Below are positions 5,574-6,318 of a stretch of 6,318 bases of DNA, in pieces. Source of the DNA: Syntrophales bacterium (GTDB lineage: Bacteria; Desulfobacterota; Syntrophia; Syntrophales; UBA5619); assembly GCA_028712015.1 (NCBI GenBank), contig JAQTRB010000025.1:1-6318 (forward strand), given 5' to 3'. Numbering within the stretch: the first letter of the stretch is position 1; every line of letters starts with the position of its first letter. A program made the translations under genes and the position numbers. Below the pieces are notes generated by a model. The model was not told where the DNA came from. It was given only the letters and a program-made list of their open reading frames with translations, and searched no databases.

Positions 5574-5614
5574 CCCGCCGAAAAGGCACGGACATCATTG
5601 TAAGAGGAGTGTGA
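5528..5614 (+). CDS. Possible 28-codon leader ORF upstream of proC
   Basis: An ATG at 5528 opens a 28-codon ORF (MDRRAAPAERIFRSVPRRKG, then eight more residues) ending in TGA at 5612-5614, 3 nt before and in the same frame as the proC start. It has 7 arginines and 2 prolines. A GGAA lies 4 nt upstream and AGGA 12 nt upstream, both poorly spaced. It lies wholly inside the predicted proC leader and covers the competing stems. It may be a translated leader peptide or simply an open frame in GC-rich DNA; the evidence is weak. Confidence 0.2.
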   Translation: MDRRAAPAERIFRSVPRRKGTDIIVRGV

Positions 5615-5617
5615 ACT

Positions 5618-6318
5618 ATGACCGAAACCGGACTGGGCTCGATAGCGTTTATCGGCGGCGGCGTGATGGGGGAGGCGATGATTCAGGGATTGCTTCGGCA
5701 CGAAACCGTTGCGCCGGAGGCAATCATCGCAAGCGAACCGAACGAAAAACGCCGTAGAAGCATTGAGCAACGCTACCCCATTCGCACGACGGCCGACAAT
5801 CGCCAGGCGGCGCAACAGGGAGACGTGGTGGTATTCTCCATCAAACCGCAGATCCTTGCGCGCGTATTGCCCGAGCTCAAGGGGATGTTGCGCGCCGATC
5901 AACTGCTCATATCGATCATTGCCGGCGGACGAATCGCGACCCTGGCGGAAGGGCTTGCCCATCGGGCGATCGTCCGCGCGATGCCGAACACGCCGGCGCA
6001 GATCGGCCAGGGTTTGACGGTATGGACGGCGACGGCGGACGCAAGCAATGCGCAACGGGAACAGGCGCGCCTGGTTTTTCAGTCGCTCGGAAAAGAAATC
6101 CAGGTCGACGACGAAAAGTATCTCGACATGGCCACCGCCGTCAGCGGAACCGGCCCGACCTACACGTTCCTGGTCCTGGAGGCATTGATCGATGCGGCGG
6201 TTCATCTGGGATTCGCGCGCGACGTCGCGCACGACATCGTCGTGGAGACGATGCTGGGATCGGTGCTTTACGCGCAGCAATCGGCCAAGCATCCGGCCGA
6301 ATTGCGGAACATGGTCAC
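5618..6318 (+). CDS. proC: Pyrroline-5-carboxylate reductase, 3' end cut by window edge
   Basis: The first 233 codons are present; family members are usually about 265-280 residues, so roughly 35-45 codons are missing beyond the edge. The enzyme reduces 1-pyrroline-5-carboxylate to proline with NAD(P)H, the last step of proline synthesis, in the cytoplasm. Visible features are the Rossmann motif IAFIGGGVMGEAM (9-21), the strand VVVFSIKPQ (70-78), SIIAGG (99-104), the RAMPNTPAQIGQG motif (120-132), and the dimerisation/substrate domain block AVSGTGPTYTFLVLEALIDAA (174-194), where most relatives have VSGSGPAY. The sequence ends at AELRNMV, just before the expected SPGGTT motif. The ATG at 5618-5620 follows AGAGGAG (5603-5609) by 8 nt. 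It is transcribed from the strong promoter at 5454-5482 and is divergent from the hydrolase gene. Confidence 0.95.
   Translation, partial: MTETGLGSIAFIGGGVMGEAMIQGLLRHETVAPEAIIASEPNEKRRRSIEQRYPIRTTADNRQAAQQGDVVVFSIKPQILARVLPELKGMLRADQLLISIIAGGRIATLAEGLAHRAIVRAMPNTPAQIGQGLTVWTATADASNAQREQARLVFQSLGKEIQVDDEKYLDMATAVSGTGPTYTFLVLEALIDAAVHLGFARDVAHDIVVETMLGSVLYAQQSAKHPAELRNMV

Noticed and set aside
5530..5600. Possible tRNA or small RNA gene after the proC promoter
   Set aside because: No acceptor stem, T-loop (GTTCGA-type) or CCA-end arrangement could be found; the pairing pattern is not a cloverleaf.
5381..5614. 77-codon plus-strand open frame ahead of proC
   Set aside because: It spans the near-consensus promoter, so the full frame would not be transcribed from it; no family features. 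Only its last 28 codons are kept, as a tentative leader ORF.
5510..6292. Minus-strand open frame of 260 codons over proC
   Set aside because: Antisense to proC, which has all expected motifs and its own promoter and ribosome site.
1..6318. CRISPR array, insertion sequence, defence or toxin-antitoxin system
   Set aside because: No regularly spaced repeats, transposase-like frames, terminal inverted repeats or small paired toxin-antitoxin genes are visible; the genes are housekeeping or metabolic.

Overview
This window carries a run of ordinary bacterial chromosomal genes of moderately high GC. From left to right on the minus strand lie the first 50 codons of an iron-containing alcohol dehydrogenase, an aldo/keto reductase, an Ala/Lys-rich lipoprotein, the lipid II flippase MurJ, a DUF167 (YggU) protein, a YggT-family membrane protein and an alpha/beta hydrolase. 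At the right end, on the plus strand, is a proC gene (pyrroline-5-carboxylate reductase) cut off by the window edge. Gene content, Gram-negative-style lipoprotein signal, strong Shine-Dalgarno sites and sigma70-type promoters suggest an anaerobic or metabolically versatile Gram-negative bacterium. A member of the former Deltaproteobacteria (Desulfobacterota) is my best guess; this is an inference and the window holds no taxonomic marker.

Layout. Positions 1-1258 hold two oxidoreductase genes in tandem, separated by an AT-rich spacer with a candidate promoter. Positions 1259-2050 hold a monocistronic-looking lipoprotein gene with its own TTGACA/TATAGA promoter and an intrinsic terminator. Positions 2051-5312 hold murJ, yggU, yggT and the hydrolase. 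yggT and yggU are 7 nt apart and almost certainly cotranscribed, while murJ is separated from yggU by about 170 nt containing hairpins. The divergent intergenic region 5313-5617 has a near-consensus sigma70 promoter (TTGACA, 17 nt, TATACT) reading into proC, and a leader of about 130 nt with several mutually exclusive stems and a possible 28-codon leader ORF.

How the genes relate. MurJ and YggT both act at the cell envelope (peptidoglycan precursor flipping; membrane or division-associated role). In many bacteria yggT and yggU-type genes sit beside proC; here proC is near them but divergent and separated by the hydrolase gene. The two reductases at the left probably reduce or oxidise small alcohols and aldehydes, with unknown substrates. 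I found no CRISPR array, mobile element, tRNA, rRNA or defence-like system, and no convincing new multi-gene system. The most interesting signals are in the non-coding parts: the proC leader, the Fur-box-like palindrome ahead of the lipoprotein gene, and the AT-rich dyad ahead of the alcohol dehydrogenase.
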